DNA of 64,000 bases from CATQHL01 sp965204655 (lineage in GTDB: Bacteria > Actinomycetota > Acidimicrobiia > Acidimicrobiales > CATQHL01), in the NCBI GenBank assembly GCA_965204655.1, contig OZ241998.1:1178001-1242000 (forward strand), in the 5' to 3' direction. Below are positions 49,256-58,280 of this stretch, piece after piece; position 1 is the stretch's first letter, and each line of letters opens with the position of its first letter. A model generated the notes under the pieces. It saw only the letters and a list, made by a program, of their open reading frames with translations, was not told where the DNA came from and made no database searches. Made by a program: the position numbers and the translations under genes.

Positions 49256-51378
49256 AAGATAAACTAAGCGTGAGCACTGCTGGGCGGATGGGCGGCTTGT
49301 TCGCTGTCTGTCTAGCCTTCGCTCTAGTTACGGCGGGTTGCGCTAGCCCGAACGTGGAGGGCGGTGCCGCTGAACCGCCGCCGACGGGGATACCTATGTC
49401 TTTTCCACCTAGGAATACTGTTCCTGGCCTGCCGACGCCTCCTTCTGTCTCGACGTCTACTACGTTATCTTCCCCGGAGCCGCCGGAGGCGCCGTCCCCT
49501 GGTGGGTTCGCTGCGGTGAGCGCAGGATGGGGTTACACCTGCGGGTTGCGAGCCGACCTCAGCGTGGAATGCTGGCAGTGGGGAGGAACCGGATTCCAGC
49601 AAGACGAAGACCCGTGGGGAGGAGAAGTGTGGTGGGACTTAGAATGGGAAGAAGAACACATAGGACTCAAATGGGATCCATCCCCGCAGGCAACCCAACC
49701 TCCCACAGGGGAATTCACAATGATATCAACCGGGCGCGAAAGCGCCTGCGGACTCCGCCCCACAGGACAGATAGAATGCTGGGGCAAAAACCAAGCACTG
49801 AACAACCCCCCTGAAGGGGAATTCGTAACAATCAGCGCGAGCATGGAACACGCCTGCGCTATACGCCGAAGTGGACGCACAGAATGCTGGGGGACATCCA
49901 CCTCTCGCGGCAATGCCACGCTCTCCCCCGACCGTAAATACACCGACGTAGCCGCAGGCGACAATTTCACATGCGGCATCCGCAAAGACGACTCCACCGC
50001 CGAATGCTGGGGCCACAGATTCACGCACAACACCGACCATCCCGAAAGAGGACGAGGCGTAATCCCACCCGGAGAATTCGCCACCATCACAGCCGGAGGC
50101 TACAGCATATGCGGCCTGCGCCCAGACCGGTCAGTAGAATGCTGGGCAAGGGGCTCCCCTGAATACATTCCTTACCTCACCCCGCCTCCCCCAGGGGAAT
50201 TCGTCTACATTAGTGTCAGCAGCGGAACCGCTTGCGGGATGCGCCCGTGGGGGGAGCATGAATGCTGGGGCGTCAATGGAGAGATTATCCAAATACCCCC
50301 CGGCGATTATACAATCGTCAACGCCGACGCTCCCTCGTCATTATGCGGTGTCCTCCGCGGTGGCGGTGTGGAATGCTGGTACCTAGGAATAGAAATAGAC
50401 ACCCCAACACGCTTAGATATCCCTGGCAGCGTATACACCCAGTTCTCGTCCGGATATTCGAACACGTGCGGGCTGCGAACCGATGGAAGGTTGGAGTGTT
50501 GGGGGCAAGAAGGCCACCCCGCAGGAGACGCCCCCGAGGGGGTTTTCACCAATGTCTCCTCGGGGCGGGATCACGCCTGCGGAGTACGCATCGACCGGTC
50601 AGTGGAGTGCTGGGGGATAGATCTCTACAGGAGAACAATACCCCCGCAAGGAGAGTTCACGAAAGTCAGCGCCTCCACGTATTACACCTGCGGGCTGAAT
50701 TCCGATGAGAGAATAATATGCTGGGGAGAGGCGTTCACTCAAAGAAAGATCCTCCCTCCGCAGGAGTCTCTAATCAGCGTCAGCGCAGGCTGGGGAGGAT
50801 ACAATTGGGACTACTACGGGCTCGGCCCCCATGGGGAACTCCTCAGCTCAGGCCCCCTGAACGACTGGGGGTATTCCTGCGGGCTGCGCCCCGACCGCAC
50901 CGCTAAATGCTGGGGAGACCCCGGAGAAAGGCTCTGGAGATGGGCCGACGACTGGGTACAGGTGCTGGAGCCCCCCGGAGGGGAATTCGTGGAAGTCCAA
51001 ACAGGCCGCCTGCACGCCTGCGGGCTGCGCCCCGACGGGAACATAGAATGCTGGGGACACCACCCCGACCGCCGCTTCCAGCACGGCTACATCAGAGCAG
51101 GCGTCTACCCCGAGAGCATCAGACCCGACCCCGGAGGATACAAGGCCTTCAGCGTAGGAGGCACCCACACCTGCGGGCTCCGCCTCGACGGGTACATAGA
51201 ATGCTGGGACGACTCCGGGAGAGTCGTCTTCTACGAAAAAGGACCCTTCACCGCCCTAAGCTCAGGCTACGACCACCAATGCGGACTCCTCACCACAGGA
51301 AACATCCGCTGCTGGAGCAAAACCAAACCACACCCCACTACATGGAAAACCCAAACCTACACCCCCACACCCAACTAA
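49252..51378 (+). CDS. RCC1-repeat lipoprotein coupled to the second metallopeptidase (14 repeats)
   Basis: 708 residues from TTG 49252, which overlaps the peptidase stop as TTGA; GTG 49270 and ATG 49288 are alternatives. The lipobox is VTAGC near residue 30. Fourteen C-G-L-R...C-W repeats follow in the same register as the other family members, including the tryptophan-rich loop after repeat 1, the insertion before repeat 11 (NDWGYSCGLRPD) and HQCGL in repeat 14. It is closest to the solitary copy at 37712-39943. The same gene order, peptidase then RCC1 lipoprotein, occurs on the opposite strand at 23-27 kb, which argues that the two products work together. Confidence 0.85.
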   Translation: MKDKLSVSTAGRMGGLFAVCLAFALVTAGCASPNVEGGAAEPPPTGIPMSFPPRNTVPGLPTPPSVSTSTTLSSPEPPEAPSPGGFAAVSAGWGYTCGLRADLSVECWQWGGTGFQQDEDPWGGEVWWDLEWEEEHIGLKWDPSPQATQPPTGEFTMISTGRESACGLRPTGQIECWGKNQALNNPPEGEFVTISASMEHACAIRRSGRTECWGTSTSRGNATLSPDRKYTDVAAGDNFTCGIRKDDSTAECWGHRFTHNTDHPERGRGVIPPGEFATITAGGYSICGLRPDRSVECWARGSPEYIPYLTPPPPGEFVYISVSSGTACGMRPWGEHECWGVNGEIIQIPPGDYTIVNADAPSSLCGVLRGGGVECWYLGIEIDTPTRLDIPGSVYTQFSSGYSNTCGLRTDGRLECWGQEGHPAGDAPEGVFTNVSSGRDHACGVRIDRSVECWGIDLYRRTIPPQGEFTKVSASTYYTCGLNSDERIICWGEAFTQRKILPPQESLISVSAGWGGYNWDYYGLGPHGELLSSGPLNDWGYSCGLRPDRTAKCWGDPGERLWRWADDWVQVLEPPGGEFVEVQTGRLHACGLRPDGNIECWGHHPDRRFQHGYIRAGVYPESIRPDPGGYKAFSVGGTHTCGLRLDGYIECWDDSGRVVFYEKGPFTALSSGYDHQCGLLTTGNIRCWSKTKPHPTTWKTQTYTPTPN

Positions 51379-51630
51379 CCACACCGTTGACAAAACACCC
51401 CTCTCCTACCCCCGCTCAAGACACTAATGATGCTCGCCCTCGCCGCAGCGGCCTGCGCCCACCCACTAGTGCCACTTCGATCCTGTCTAACGACCGCTGG
51501 GCAAATGGCTTCCACTCACCTGATGCGCGAACAGAGGCGGCCAACAGAGTCGCTAGAATAGGCAGGCTGCCCGCCAGCCCATCAACCGCCGACCAGCAAG
51601 AGAGCCAGCCTGAAACCCAGAGGTGACCAA

Positions 51631-53919
51631 ATGACCGCACACCAAGTGACCGCACACGCCAGCACCCCTCCCGAACTCATTAGAGGCGTTTACCAGCGTC
51701 TAGAGAAAGGCGTCGGCGAGGGGCGAAGACGCCTTGACCGCCCTATCACCGCAGCCGAGAAGATCCTGCTCGGGCATCTTCACAACCCAGCGAAAGCGCA
51801 GTTGGAACGCGGCGTCAGTTACGAAGACCTGCGCCCCGACAGGATCGCCATGCAAGACGCCACTGCTCAGATGGCATGGCTGCAGTTCATGGTGGCAGGG
51901 CTGTCCGAAGTAGCCGCGCCGACCACCGTCCACTGCGACCACCTCATCTCCGCTAGAGAAGACGGGCGGCGCGACCTGCAGGCGGCGCTGGAGAACCACG
52001 AGGAGGTCTACGACTTCCTCGCCTCAGCCAGCGCCCGCTACGGAGCGGGCTTCTGGAAACCAGGGTCGGGCATCATCCACCAGGTGGTGCTGGAGAACTA
52101 CGCCTTCCCGGGCGGTCTGATGATCGGTACCGACAGCCACACCCCCAACGCGGGTGGTTTGGGCATGGTCGCAGTGGGGGTGGGGGGCGCCGACGCGGTG
52201 GACGTGATGACCGGCTTCCCCTGGAACGTGCGCTGGCCTAAACTGATCGGCGTCCACCTCACCGGGGAACTCTCCGGCTGGGCGGCCCCCAAGGACGTGA
52301 TCCTCAAGGTTGCCCAGAAACTCACGGTCTCCGGAGGCACAGGCGCCATCGTGGAGTACTTCGGGCCGGGAGCCGAGAGAATCTCCTGCACCGGCAAGGC
52401 CACCATCTGCAACATGGGGGCAGAGATCGGCGCCACCACGTCGCTGTTCGCCTACGACGACGCCATGGCCCGCTACCTCAAGTCCACCAACCGAGAAGCC
52501 GCTGCCGACGCAGCCGAAGAATACCGAGCACACCTGCAGCCCGACCGGGAGGTGTGCACCGACCCCGAGGAGTTCTTCGATTCAATACTGGAAATAGACC
52601 TTTCCGAACTGGGACCGCACATCAACGGTCCGCACACCCCGGATCGCGCCCGCCCGGTCGCCGACCTGGGCGCCGAGGCCGCATCGGAGGGATGGCCGAT
52701 GGAGATTTCCGCGGCGCTGGTCGGATCGTGCACCAATTCCTCTTATGAAGACATCACCCGAGCTGCGAGCATCCTCAACGACGCCGCCGCCAAGGGGCTC
52801 AAGGTGCAGGCGCCGCTGATGATCACGCCCGGGTCGGAACAGATACGCGCCACCATCGCCCGAGACGGACTGCTGGAGACCTTTGAGGAGGCGGGTGCTG
52901 TGGTGCTGGCCAACGCCTGCGGGCCGTGCATCGGTCAGTGGTCGCGCTCCGACGTGAGCGAAGGCACCGCGAATGTCATCGTCACTAGTTACAACCGGAA
53001 CTTCCCTAAACGTAACGACGGACTGGCGTCCACGCTTGCCTTCGTGACTTCACCGGAAGTCGTGGTGGCTCTGGCCTTGGCTGGACACCTGGACTTTGAC
53101 CCGGTCGAAGGCTCGCTGAGCAACCCGGCTGGGGAAAGCGTGCGCCTAGCTGAACCGATCGGCACGGAACTCCCCGCCGACGGCTTCGCCCCTGGTGCGG
53201 CAGGCTTCGTCGCCCCCCCCTCAGAAGGGCGGGAAGCCCTAGAAGTGCACATCTCGCCGACGAGCCGGCGACTGCAGAAACTCACGCCGTTCGCCCCGCT
53301 CTCGGAGGACGACTTCGCTGCTATGCCCGTGCTGCTGAAGGCGTCCGGAAAATGTACCACCGATCACATCTCGGCGGCCGGCCCCTGGCTGCGCTACCGA
53401 GGCCACCTAGAGAACATAAGCGGCAACCTGTTCACAGGGGCGGTCAACGCCTTTACGGGCGGCGTCGGCGAAGGAAAAGACCAGACCGACGGCCGCTCCA
53501 GGCCGTTCCCGGAAATCGCCAAGCGATACCACGAGGCGGGATTGTCGTGGGTCGCTGTGGGCGACTTCAACTACGGCGAAGGTTCCTCGCGTGAACACGC
53601 CGCCATGGAACCGCGCTTTCGGGGTTGCAAGGCCGTGATCGCTCGCTCCTTCGCCCGCATCGCCGAGACCAACCTCAAGAAGCAGGGCGTCCTGCCGCTC
53701 ACTTTCTTGAACCCGGACGACTACGAACTCGTCGGAGAGGACGACCGCGTCTCCATCAAAGGGCTGGCGGATCTAGCGCCCGGCAAGCCGATGCGGGTGG
53801 AAGTGACCCGACCGGACGGGAGCTCTGCCGCCTTTGAAGCCGCCCACACCCTCTCTGAGGATCAGATCGGCTGGCTGCGCGCCGGAAGCGCCTTGAACTA
53901 CATTCGCTCAAAGCTTTAG
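51631..53919 (+). CDS. Aconitate hydratase, mitochondrial-type
   Basis: 762 residues with an AGAGGTGA ribosome site before ATG 51631. Iron-sulfur ligands are Cys367 (GSCTNSSYED), Cys430 and Cys433 (ANACGPCIGQW), almost the same spacing as pig mitochondrial aconitase. Substrate motifs include TDSHTPNAGGLG and, in the C-terminal swivel domain, GDFNYGEGSSREHAA. It interconverts citrate and isocitrate. Length and motif spacing fit the mitochondrial subfamily rather than the roughly 900-residue AcnA usual in actinobacteria. The isocitrate lyase and malate synthase genes follow within 5 kb, so the window carries citrate-to-malate glyoxylate-cycle steps together. Confidence 0.92.
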   Translation: MTAHQVTAHASTPPELIRGVYQRLEKGVGEGRRRLDRPITAAEKILLGHLHNPAKAQLERGVSYEDLRPDRIAMQDATAQMAWLQFMVAGLSEVAAPTTVHCDHLISAREDGRRDLQAALENHEEVYDFLASASARYGAGFWKPGSGIIHQVVLENYAFPGGLMIGTDSHTPNAGGLGMVAVGVGGADAVDVMTGFPWNVRWPKLIGVHLTGELSGWAAPKDVILKVAQKLTVSGGTGAIVEYFGPGAERISCTGKATICNMGAEIGATTSLFAYDDAMARYLKSTNREAAADAAEEYRAHLQPDREVCTDPEEFFDSILEIDLSELGPHINGPHTPDRARPVADLGAEAASEGWPMEISAALVGSCTNSSYEDITRAASILNDAAAKGLKVQAPLMITPGSEQIRATIARDGLLETFEEAGAVVLANACGPCIGQWSRSDVSEGTANVIVTSYNRNFPKRNDGLASTLAFVTSPEVVVALALAGHLDFDPVEGSLSNPAGESVRLAEPIGTELPADGFAPGAAGFVAPPSEGREALEVHISPTSRRLQKLTPFAPLSEDDFAAMPVLLKASGKCTTDHISAAGPWLRYRGHLENISGNLFTGAVNAFTGGVGEGKDQTDGRSRPFPEIAKRYHEAGLSWVAVGDFNYGEGSSREHAAMEPRFRGCKAVIARSFARIAETNLKKQGVLPLTFLNPDDYELVGEDDRVSIKGLADLAPGKPMRVEVTRPDGSSAAFEAAHTLSEDQIGWLRAGSALNYIRSKL

Positions 53920-53978
53920 GGCGGGCGCGTCCCGGACGCTCCCAGTCCCCCGTCCCCCAACCGCCCCCGTCTCCCTAT

Positions 53979-55223
53979 TTAGGGCAGGGTTACCTCCGGC
54001 AGGGGGTGACGGAACAGAGCAGCCGCGTTCAGGTGAGACACGTTCGCAATGGTCTCCGTCGGCAGGTGCCCGATCATCGTCTCTAGGCTGTCCTGACAGC
54101 CAGGCCACGTGCTGTCGGCGTGGGGATAGTCGGTCTCAAGCATCACGTGACTTTCATTGAGGGCGGTGACGGCGTCGATGCTTGAAGGGTCGCTGATGGT
54201 GCAGTACCAGACGTTCCGCAGCAGCAGTTCGTGCGGGCCGAGCGCCCCGGACGGCCAGTCCTGACGTCCGTGTCCCGACACCTCGATCTGATGCTTAATG
54301 CGGTCGTACATGGCAGGCACCCAGCCGCATCCCCCCTCGGAAAGGGCGATCTTGATATTAGGAAAGCGCAGGGCAACCTGCGACCAGACCCACTCGGCGG
54401 CGGCCACGTAGGCGTGCATCTGGAAAAGAGTGGCCCGCACGGCGAGATGCGGGCCGCCTTCGTCCTGCGGCATCCAGTGCCCCGAAGAGCCCGTGTGCAG
54501 ACAGATGACCGTCTCGGTCTCCTCGCAGGCCGCCAGCATCGGATCCCACCAGCGGTCGTGAATGGATGGCAGGCCGATGTAGGAAGGGTTCTCAGGGAGT
54601 GTCACCGCCACGAAACCCCGCTCGGCGTTGCGGCGGATTTCGGCTGCCCCCAATTCGGCGTCCTGCAGCCAAGTAATCCCCATCGGGATGATCCGCTCGG
54701 GGTAGGAACCCCACCACTCCTCGTGTATCCAGTCGTTGAAGGCTCGGGTGGACGCCAAGCCCAACTCGGGGTCGGAGCAGTCAGAGTAAACCCGTCCGCA
54801 GAACCCCGTGATAACCGACGGGAAGCACACCGAAGCCCAGATCCCGCCCAAATCCATGTCCTTGACCCGCTCGTGGATGTCCCAGGCGCCTCGCCTCATG
54901 TCGGAAAAGCGGGCGGGCTCGAAAGTGATGTCGTCACGATCGGCGCGCCCCACCTGGGCATTCAGTCCGAGTTGCTCATACGACTTGCCGTCAAAGACCC
55001 ACATCTGCGTGCCGTCGTCGTTCTCCACTACCTTGGGCGCACGGTCGGCGAGCGCCCGGGGCATACGCCCCTCAAAGAGCCAAGGCGGCTCGACTAAGTG
55101 GTCGTCCACAGAAACGAGCGTGTACCTGAGTCGCTGGGGCGGCGGGTCGGGCAGCAGCATTTCGCTGGGCGCCTCGTCGATGTCTATGGCGGTCAAGGTG
55201 TTTGCAGCGGCTTCAGCGGTCAT
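53979..55223 (-). CDS. Amidohydrolase-2 family metal-dependent hydrolase
   Basis: 414 residues, TIM-barrel family. Near the N-terminus SVDDHLVEPP replaces the usual D-x-H metal site with D-D-H-x-x-E. Other visible blocks are LHTGSSGHWMP, ALSEGGCGWVP and LETDYPHADSTWPG near the C-terminus, the typical D-Y-P-H motif. Many actinobacterial homologues of this kind act on ring-cleavage products or are decarboxylases; the substrate here is not evident. It is convergent with aconitase and on the same strand as isocitrate lyase, separated from that gene by about 260 bases of repeat DNA. Confidence 0.82.
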   Translation of the reverse strand: MTAEAAANTLTAIDIDEAPSEMLLPDPPPQRLRYTLVSVDDHLVEPPWLFEGRMPRALADRAPKVVENDDGTQMWVFDGKSYEQLGLNAQVGRADRDDITFEPARFSDMRRGAWDIHERVKDMDLGGIWASVCFPSVITGFCGRVYSDCSDPELGLASTRAFNDWIHEEWWGSYPERIIPMGITWLQDAELGAAEIRRNAERGFVAVTLPENPSYIGLPSIHDRWWDPMLAACEETETVICLHTGSSGHWMPQDEGGPHLAVRATLFQMHAYVAAAEWVWSQVALRFPNIKIALSEGGCGWVPAMYDRIKHQIEVSGHGRQDWPSGALGPHELLLRNVWYCTISDPSSIDAVTALNESHVMLETDYPHADSTWPGCQDSLETMIGHLPTETIANVSHLNAAALFRHPLPEVTLP

Positions 55224-55370
55224 GGGAAAACCCTAGACAGGATTGAGGAAGATTGTTGCACCAGAGGCGAAAGCAAAGGGAAGTTGGGAGGGGAGGCACG
55301 GCCTGCGGACGCCTGCTGCGGAGCGCCGGGCGCTCCCCCTCAATCACTTACTGCTGAGCACCGGGCACCC

Positions 55371-55467
55371 GTCGCCGCCGCCCCGTCGTCGTGGATGTCG
55401 CCCGCTTAGCGTCCGGGCGCTCGCCGCCGCCGCCCCGTCGCCGTGGTTGGCGCCCGCTTAGCGCCGC
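55371..55467. repeat. About 50-bp direct repeat between amidohydrolase and isocitrate lyase genes
   Basis: CGCCGCCCCGTCG(T/C)CGTGG followed by CGCCCGCTTAGCG occurs twice in a row, with a weaker third copy just upstream (CTTACTGCTGAGCACCGGGC). It is GC-rich and does not code for anything recognisable. Confidence 0.6.
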
Positions 55468-55483
55468 GCCGTCCGCCCCCCCT

Positions 55484-57889
55484 TCAAGCGCTTGAGCGCC
55501 CCTTGATCAGAGCCTCTACAGCGGCGTCGCTGCTCAGGAGGTCGCTCACCACATCTTCGTTCACGTCTGCCACGATGATCTCGCCGACCTCCTCCGACAC
55601 CAACTCGAACAGACCCAGTCGGAGCATGCTCGCGGCTTGGAGGCGGTTGTCCTCGGTGGGCGTCAAGTAGTGCACCGACGCAGCCTTGTAGCGGGCTGCC
55701 AGGAACAAGTGCAGCAGGAGCATCAGCCGCTTGCGCCGCAGCTCTACGACCAGCGTGTTCTGATCCCGCACCGACAGGATCGCCCGATTGCGGCGGTCCT
55801 TGATGACGGCGAAAATCAGGTTCGCCAGTTGGTTCGTTCCGTGCCGGACGCTGAGTTCCAGGACTTCAGAACCCGCCGAATAGGGACGCAGACGCACTTC
55901 AAAACGCTGAGGCGGGCTGACAGCGCGCCCGGCCCCGGCGGCATCCCTGCCGGGGGCGCCGAGCCCCGCTGCTTCCGAGGTCTCGCCGGTCTCGGCCTTC
56001 GCTGCCCCGGCAGCCTGACTGCCGATAGGGGACCCGGCCAACACCTCCGCATGGTGCTCCGCCCAGATCGCCAGCCAGACCTCCAGGGTCTTGGTGGGAA
56101 CCTCGGTGTGCACAAGATGCTGGAACTGGGTTGAGCCCCTGCCCATGGCGCGAGTAGTGGCGGTGCGGCCGGTGGAAGCCATCAGCGCTGCGTCTACGCG
56201 GGGGCCGCCGACGAGCGTCTGCGGGGTCCGATAGGGAGAGTCGACTAAGCGCAGACGCCGCTGAACCTTCACCAGAGAGAGCATCCCCTCCTCCTTGAGG
56301 CCGGTCGCCAACTCCTCAGCCGCCATGCCGTCTACCTGATGGCCGCCGTAGGTGATGAAGTTGAAGACGTAGCCCAATTCGGCCAGTTCGTCGGGGAAGC
56401 GGCGCATCTCCTCTTCGCTCATTCCGGTGGTGTCCCAATTGAAAGAAGGCGACAGGTTATAGGCCAGCATCTTTTCCGGGTAGACGGCGTGGACGGCGTC
56501 TGCAAATCCGCGGGCTTCGGCCAGGTCGGCGGTCTTGGTCTCCATCCAGAGGAGGTCACAGAACGGGGCCGCCGCCAGCGACTTGGCCACGGCGTAGTCG
56601 AGCCCGCTCTGTACTTGGTGGTAGCCGTCTGGCGTCTTGGCCAGTTCGGGATCCCAAGTGACGTCCAGCCCCAGCGCATCAGCTCGCTCTAAAGCCTCGT
56701 CCCAGCCGGCGTCGGAGGCGAACTCCCGCCACTCCGTCACGCCGAAGCTGCGCCCGTCGATCTCGAACTCCTCGCCTTCCTCTATGCGGGAGGCCACCTG
56801 CTCGGCCACCGCGTCGGCGTAGGTAGTGAGCCCGGCAGCCGTCTCCCATGCGGTCACCAGCGCATCGGCCATCTTGTCAACGGTGACCGTCGTGCTCGGC
56901 TGGGCGGCCTCAAAGTGCTCGGACGTCGCCTGGCGGATGACCTCGTACACCCCGGAACGTTCCAGCCAGGTCTGCGCCTCTGCGTATCGAGCGGGGGTCG
57001 TGGAGTAGAGGAGGTGACCCAGCACCCCGTCCACTCCGGCTTCGTGGAGCAGACGCAGCGCCGCTAGGTAGGCGGTCTTGTAGGAGGGGATGGATGTGTT
57101 GGTTGCCCCCAAGATGAACGGCTGATCGCGCTCGTCCTCCCCGCCGTGGAGGAGGCTGGCGGCTTCCGCGTCGGTTCTGGCCACGATGATGCCCGGCACC
57201 CCCATAACGTCAAGCTGGAATCGGGCGGCGTTCAGTCGCTTGATGTGCTCGTCGCACGCCACCAACACCTTTCCGCCCTGATGGCCGCACTTCTTCTGGC
57301 CAGGCTTCTGGTCTTCTATGTGATAGCCCGGGACTCCCACCTCAACGAAGCGTCTTATCAGGTTGCGGACGTGGGAATCGCCGCCGTGGCCGGTGTCTGC
57401 GTCGGCAATGATGAACGGGGAGTAGTCCACCTCGGGGGTGATCTGGCGCTCCCGTCTGCTCATCCGAGAACGCATGAAACGCTGATTCTTGTCGGCGGTG
57501 AGCAGGGCGCGCACCAGGACTGCAGCCTCGTCGGGGACGCTGTTGAGGGGATAGCTCGCCAAGTCCGGGCCGGGGTCTTCCTGCGCCGAACCCTTGGCCG
57601 AAGTCGCCCAACCGCCCAGGTAGATGCCCTCTATGCCGGCCCGCTTGATGGCCGCAGCCTGACCTGGAGAGTAGGGGCCGAAGGTGGTGATGCAGCGGCG
57701 GGCGGCGAAGAGTTCCCGCAGCCTGCGGTAGAAGCTCTCCGCCGTGGTGCGCGCCACGCTGTAGTCCTGGGGGACGCTGCCCCGCTGCTCTACAACCTGA
57801 CGGGCGGAGTAGAGGCGGAGCAGGCCGTCGAAGCGGGGGGAGTTCATCCATTCCCCGGTGGACTGCACTTCGGCTTCAAACGAGATCAA
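55484..57889 (-). CDS. aceA: Isocitrate lyase, long mycobacterial-type form
   Basis: 801 residues. I take TTG 57889, which has AAAGGAG ten bases upstream; ATG 57847 would shorten it by 14. The protein aligns with the long AceA of mycobacteria (S-A-R-Q-V-V-E-Q-R-G-S-V near the start, ITTFGPYSPGQA, YLGGWATSAKG). The catalytic KKCGH has Cys201, and DADTGHGG binds magnesium. A C-terminal region of about 200 residues beyond the short-form enzyme includes an Ala/Gly-rich insert around 620-660. It cleaves isocitrate to succinate and glyoxylate. It is divergent from malate synthase, sharing a 390-base control region. Confidence 0.94.
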   Translation of the reverse strand: MISFEAEVQSTGEWMNSPRFDGLLRLYSARQVVEQRGSVPQDYSVARTTAESFYRRLRELFAARRCITTFGPYSPGQAAAIKRAGIEGIYLGGWATSAKGSAQEDPGPDLASYPLNSVPDEAAVLVRALLTADKNQRFMRSRMSRRERQITPEVDYSPFIIADADTGHGGDSHVRNLIRRFVEVGVPGYHIEDQKPGQKKCGHQGGKVLVACDEHIKRLNAARFQLDVMGVPGIIVARTDAEAASLLHGGEDERDQPFILGATNTSIPSYKTAYLAALRLLHEAGVDGVLGHLLYSTTPARYAEAQTWLERSGVYEVIRQATSEHFEAAQPSTTVTVDKMADALVTAWETAAGLTTYADAVAEQVASRIEEGEEFEIDGRSFGVTEWREFASDAGWDEALERADALGLDVTWDPELAKTPDGYHQVQSGLDYAVAKSLAAAPFCDLLWMETKTADLAEARGFADAVHAVYPEKMLAYNLSPSFNWDTTGMSEEEMRRFPDELAELGYVFNFITYGGHQVDGMAAEELATGLKEEGMLSLVKVQRRLRLVDSPYRTPQTLVGGPRVDAALMASTGRTATTRAMGRGSTQFQHLVHTEVPTKTLEVWLAIWAEHHAEVLAGSPIGSQAAGAAKAETGETSEAAGLGAPGRDAAGAGRAVSPPQRFEVRLRPYSAGSEVLELSVRHGTNQLANLIFAVIKDRRNRAILSVRDQNTLVVELRRKRLMLLLHLFLAARYKAASVHYLTPTEDNRLQAASMLRLGLFELVSEEVGEIIVADVNEDVVSDLLSSDAAVEALIKGRSSA

Positions 57890-58280
57890 CTGGGTGGTTC
57901 TCCTTTAGTGGCTAATTAGAACTTGGAAATGTCTTGAATCGGGGGCGATTCAAAGACTTCACGATATTGCGTTCGCACGCCGATCGGCGTCGGGGGCGCC
58001 GAATGGAGACGGATGGCGACGACCCCAAGGAGACGGATGGCGACGACCCCAAGGAGACGGCAGCGCCGACCACAGGAGGCGGAGTTCGGAATTGCGCATC
58101 AGCTTTAGAGTCATAGCAACATAGTCTCAGATCCAAAAATCAGGTCAATCAGACACAGAAACGCCAACTAGACAGAACGCCCGTAGAACAAACAAACTGG
58201 AGCGGGCAAAATCACGGGCAAAATCAAGAGTGTCAGAACAAGCAGATCCGCCAAGAGCCAAGAGCGCAAGAGGAGCCTCA
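57890..58280. promoter_or_regulatory. Shared control region of isocitrate lyase and malate synthase, with 24-bp tandem repeat
   Basis: The 390 bases between divergent glyoxylate-shunt genes contain GGAGACGGATGGCGACGACCCCAA at 58005-58028, repeated exactly at 58029-58052 and started again at 58053. The repeat could be a regulator binding array or a simple slippage product. Ribosome sites lie at each end (57900-57906 minus, 58268-58273 plus). A 60-codon ORF here is not supported. Confidence 0.5.

Noticed and set aside
57934..58116. 60-codon plus-strand ORF between isocitrate lyase and malate synthase
   Set aside because: No ribosome site; its protein is mostly the product of the 24-bp repeat, and it sits in a promoter region.
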